This document shows positions 5,627 through 7,615 of a DNA stretch of 7,615 nt, piece after piece. The notes beneath the pieces were generated by a model. That model had not been told where the DNA came from and did not search any database. It saw only the letters and a program-made list of their open reading frames with translations. How positions within the stretch are numbered: position 1 is the first letter of the stretch; the number at the start of each line of letters is the position of its first letter. The DNA comes from Spirochaetaceae bacterium (GTDB lineage: Bacteria; Spirochaetota; Spirochaetia; B11-G9): NCBI GenBank assembly GCA_030633365.1, contig DAOVSY010000136.1, positions 1 through 7,615 of the forward strand, given 5' to 3'. A program made the position numbers and the translations under genes.

Positions 5627-5702
5627 TAGGCATTTAGGCTGTAGGCTGTTAGGGGAGGAAGCAGATAGATAACTACCCTAACAGTCTTCAACCTAACAGC
5701 CT
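5627..5702. repeat. Island of short inverted and direct repeats (TTAGGCTG-type units)
   Basis: AGGCTGTTAGG (5643-5653) is a perfect inverted copy of CCTAACAGCCT (5692-5702). CTGTTAGGG (5646-5654) is also inverted at 5676-5684, so one arm has two possible partners. On the left, related units TTAGGCAT, TTAGGCTG and TAGGCTG stand in tandem from about 5627; on the right CCTAACAG occurs twice. The G/C-richer, repetitive composition differs from the surrounding A/T-rich spacers. It looks like an extragenic palindromic element that may recur in the genome, but other copies cannot be seen here. It occupies most of the gap before the gene at 5231-5608. Confidence 0.6.
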
Positions 5703-5724
5703 TTCTTTCTTCAGATTCTACCCT

Positions 5725-5763
5725 AAAAAAAAGAAATGAGACAGCATACACTGTCTCATTTCT
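5725..5763 (-). terminator. Strong rho-independent terminator of the large NCS2 permease gene
   Basis: A perfect 13-bp stem (5732-5744 with 5751-5763; arm sequence AGAAATGAGACAG) closes a 6-base loop, and on the minus strand a run of eight T (5732-5725) overlaps its last base. It lies about 35 bases after the permease stop codon, so the transcript should end here. Confidence 0.95.
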
Positions 5764-5798
5764 GAATATTAATTTAGATTTTAAAAACCTAATCTTTT

Positions 5799-7313
5799 TT
5801 ATGTGAGTGCTCTTTCTTCACCAACAGCCATTTTAGCCCATTCAGCTTCTGCTTTTTCCCAGGCTTCATCACTAGCTTCATTATCCCAGTATTCAAGACC
5901 ACGTTCTGCTCTTGTAGCACCAGGAAGTGTATTATCAAGTATAATAGCAACAATAGCTGTTACAGCCATACCAGTTGTCATAATAGTTTGAAGAATACTG
6001 CCTAAGATATTAACTGCACTACCAGCTTCACCCCAGCTTATTGCTGCTGCACCAAAGTGTGCAGGAAAACTTAATCCGGCAAAGAATGCAAGACCAACAA
6101 TAAAAAGGTTTCTGGAATTGTTAAGATTTGTAAACTGCAGATTGGAAAGACCAACAGCAGAAATTAAACCAAACATAGCAACAAACATAGCACCAATTAC
6201 AGGCTGTGGAAGAGTTGCCAAAGAAGCACCAAACTTACCAAACATAGGAAGAATCAACATAATTACAGCACCAGCTCTAATTACACGACGACTTGCTACG
6301 TGAGTAAGACCAATTGAACCAATATTTTCTGAATAAGAAGTAGTTCCATTACCAGTTTGTAATAAACTTGCAATAAGACAACCAAGACCTTCAGCACCAA
6401 GACCTCTGGAGATCATCTTTGCTGTAGGAACAGGAGCTTCTGCCATTCGTGCACATGAGTAATAGTCACCAATTGATTCAACCATAGAACCAAGATAACC
6501 TGCGAGCATACCCAAAGAACCTGCAAGAGTAATTGCATTTAATGTAGGAAATCCCCATTTAAAAGGAAGAGCATGTCTTAAAGAAAACCATGGAGCTGTT
6601 CTAATAAGTTCAACACCACTTGTTAAGTTAGCTGCATTTCCTTCAGGAATCCATCCTGCAAGTGTTCCAATAAGAGATAGACCCCAACCGGTAAGAATTG
6701 CAAGAAGAACAGGGAAAAGCATGAAAATCTTGGATTTTCTTGAAAAAACCTGTGAATAAAGAATCATTGCAACAAGTGTAGCAATAGAAATTATCCAGTT
6801 TCCAGCCATCCATGGAGCACCTATTCCATAAAGAGAAAGCCCAATCATTGCAATAGTAGGAGCAATAACAAGAGGACTAATTACTTTCTTAACAACACCC
6901 ATAAGTCCTGTATAACCAAGAACAATTTCAAATACAGATGCAAACATTACTGCTGCACTTACCTGCTGAATCATTATCTGCCAACCAAGACCTTCAGCTG
7001 CAACCATACCAACGATGGCAAACATAGGACCTAGAAAAGAGAAAGTACCACCCTGAATAATCGGCAATTTATTCCCAATAGGGGACTGCTGAATTAAGGT
7101 TGTAATTCCTGAAGCAAAAAACATTGTAGAAATAAGCAATGCCAGTTCACTTTGAGGCATGCCCATTGCACCACCAGTAATAAAAGGGATCAGTACAGTT
7201 GCACCAAACATAGTCAGGTACTGCTGAAGTCCCAGAAGAATTGCAAGGCCCATCTTTGGCTTGCTACCGATAGGATAAATTACCCATCCGGTGTTTTTTC
7301 CATCTTCGCTCAT
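5799..7313 (-). CDS. NCS2 permease of the nucleobase-ascorbate (SVCT-like) branch
   Basis: Inner-membrane nucleobase importer of 504 residues with the 14-helix NCS2 fold. Helix 8 and 10 segments, SMVESIGDYYSCARM (276-290) and GNGTTSYSENIG (321-332), followed by THVASRRV, resemble animal SVCT and plant NAT carriers more than UraA. Glu279, Asp283 and Glu329 fall at the substrate-binding positions. Ascorbate carriers have Pro where Glu329 stands, so a nucleobase substrate is more likely than ascorbate. The usual N-terminal QH pair is QQ here (Gln30-Gln31, GLQQYLTMFG), a departure from XanQ and UraA. A charged tail (about 466-504) with Trp and Glu repeats follows the last helix. The start is the ATG at 7313, with GGAGG 4 bases upstream; an ATG 51 bases further up is in frame but lies inside a leader hairpin. 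It follows a ureidopropionase-like gene, which suggests uracil, dihydrouracil or a related compound as substrate. Confidence 0.88.
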   Translation of the reverse strand: MSEDGKNTGWVIYPIGSKPKMGLAILLGLQQYLTMFGATVLIPFITGGAMGMPQSELALLISTMFFASGITTLIQQSPIGNKLPIIQGGTFSFLGPMFAIVGMVAAEGLGWQIMIQQVSAAVMFASVFEIVLGYTGLMGVVKKVISPLVIAPTIAMIGLSLYGIGAPWMAGNWIISIATLVAMILYSQVFSRKSKIFMLFPVLLAILTGWGLSLIGTLAGWIPEGNAANLTSGVELIRTAPWFSLRHALPFKWGFPTLNAITLAGSLGMLAGYLGSMVESIGDYYSCARMAEAPVPTAKMISRGLGAEGLGCLIASLLQTGNGTTSYSENIGSIGLTHVASRRVIRAGAVIMLILPMFGKFGASLATLPQPVIGAMFVAMFGLISAVGLSNLQFTNLNNSRNLFIVGLAFFAGLSFPAHFGAAAISWGEAGSAVNILGSILQTIMTTGMAVTAIVAIILDNTLPGATRAERGLEYWDNEASDEAWEKAEAEWAKMAVGEERALT

Positions 7314-7317
7314 ATTT

Positions 7318-7322
7318 CCTCC
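7318..7322 (-). promoter_or_regulatory. Ribosome binding site fixing the start of the large NCS2 permease
   Basis: GGAGG on the minus strand, 4 bases before the ATG at 7313-7311. It selects this ATG over the in-frame ATG at 7364, which has no such site. Confidence 0.85.
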
Positions 7323-7330
7323 ATATATTA

Positions 7331-7372
7331 TCGGGCAGTGGATTTTGTGTAACACACCCACCACTGTCCCGA
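7331..7372 (-). promoter_or_regulatory. Leader stem-loop before the large NCS2 permease, bulged-A type
   Basis: In the minus-strand RNA UCGGGACAGUGG (7372-7361) pairs with CCACUGCCCGA (7341-7331): 11 bp with a single bulged A. The loop of about 19 bases contains GUGU/ACAC and may fold further. The stem ends 8 bases before the GGAGG site. No T-run follows on the minus strand, so it is not a terminator. Its GGACAG/CUGCC core with bulged A is also found in the UraA-like permease leader. From 7373 to 7426 there are only A- and T-runs and no convincing promoter, so read-through from the upstream gene is possible. Confidence 0.6.
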
Positions 7373-7426
7373 ATTTGCTAATTTAATTGTTTTTTAATTT
7401 TTTTTTAAAAAAGCTATCTATCTTCT

Positions 7427-7615
7427 CTACGATTGACAAATTTCCCCATACATCTCCGGTCTTCTGTCTCTAAAGAACTGCCATCCATCTCTTACTTCTC
7501 TAATCATTTCAAGATCAAGATCTGCAACTACAACTTCGGTTTTGTCTCTGGAACCTTTAACCATGATTTTCCCAAGAGGATTTACAAAATAACTGGATCC
7601 ATAAAACTGACCAAA
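7427..7615 (-). CDS. pydC: Beta-ureidopropionase-like carbon-nitrogen hydrolase, C-terminal 62 residues
   Basis: Only the C-terminus is inside the window. The stretch FYGSSYFVNPLGKIM, then GSRDKTEVVVADLDLEMI, then REVRDGWQFFRDRRPEMYG matches the end of bacterial beta-ureidopropionases (N-carbamoyl-beta-alanine amidohydrolases) of the nitrilase superfamily. These cytoplasmic enzymes cleave N-carbamoyl-beta-alanine to beta-alanine, CO2 and ammonia as the last step of reductive uracil breakdown. The catalytic Glu, Lys and Cys lie upstream, outside the window, so activity cannot be judged. Other N-carbamoyl amino acid amidohydrolases of the same superfamily remain possible. The stop (TAG at 7429-7427) is 113 bases before the permease start. 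No clear terminator lies between, so the two genes may share a transcript. Confidence 0.8.
   Translation of the reverse strand, partial: FGQFYGSSYFVNPLGKIMVKGSRDKTEVVVADLDLEMIREVRDGWQFFRDRRPEMYGEICQS

Noticed and set aside
5627..5702. Insertion sequence remnant or CRISPR-like array
   Set aside because: The repeats are 7-11 bases long without regular spacers, and no transposase fragment, terminal repeat or target duplication is visible.
7314..7364. A 17-codon N-terminal extension of the large permease
   Set aside because: The upstream ATG has no Shine-Dalgarno sequence and the extra codons overlap the leader hairpin, whereas GGAGG stands 4 bases before the ATG at 7313.
7379..7412. Terminator between the ureidopropionase-like gene and the large permease
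   Set aside because: There are only alternating A- and T-runs with no G/C-containing stem before a T-run on the minus strand.

Overview
The window comes from a low-GC, probably anaerobic bacterium. Every supported gene lies on the minus strand, so the text follows transcription from high to low coordinates. The sequence has GGAGG-type ribosome binding sites, A/T-rich spacers, and one GTG and one TTG start. A clostridium-like or spirochaete-like host would fit, but nothing here fixes the phylum.

The theme is nucleobase salvage and breakdown. At the right edge is the C-terminus of a carbon-nitrogen hydrolase resembling beta-ureidopropionase, the last enzyme of reductive pyrimidine degradation (7427-7615). 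Next is a 504-residue NCS2 (nucleobase-ascorbate type) permease (5799-7313), closed by a strong 13-bp terminator (5725-5763). An A/T-poor island of short inverted and direct repeats follows (5627-5702), then two small membrane-anchored proteins of unknown function (5231-5608 and 4717-5166). A UraA-like NCS2 permease (3278-4513) comes next and ends in a second strong terminator (3229-3257). After it come an AllH/DUF2877 protein (2360-3190) and the three genes of a xanthine-dehydrogenase-type molybdenum hydroxylase: FAD subunit (1305-2183), 2Fe-2S subunit (807-1292) and molybdopterin subunit (1-807, running off the left edge).

A reasonable working model, which is inference, is that two carriers import uracil and purines, the hydroxylase oxidises hypoxanthine, xanthine or a related purine, and the AllH-type and ureidopropionase-type proteins act in downstream carbamoyl and ureide steps that yield nitrogen or energy. 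Each block seems to be controlled separately. There are terminators between blocks, a full-consensus promoter followed at once by a terminator-like hairpin ahead of the hydroxylase genes, and an operator-like palindrome over the promoter of the AllH gene, whose start looks leaderless.

The least expected signal is that both permease genes carry a stem-loop just upstream of the ribosome binding site. Both stem-loops are built on the same arms, GGACAG and CUGCC, with the same bulged A, in otherwise unlike leaders. This could be a shared cis-regulatory RNA.
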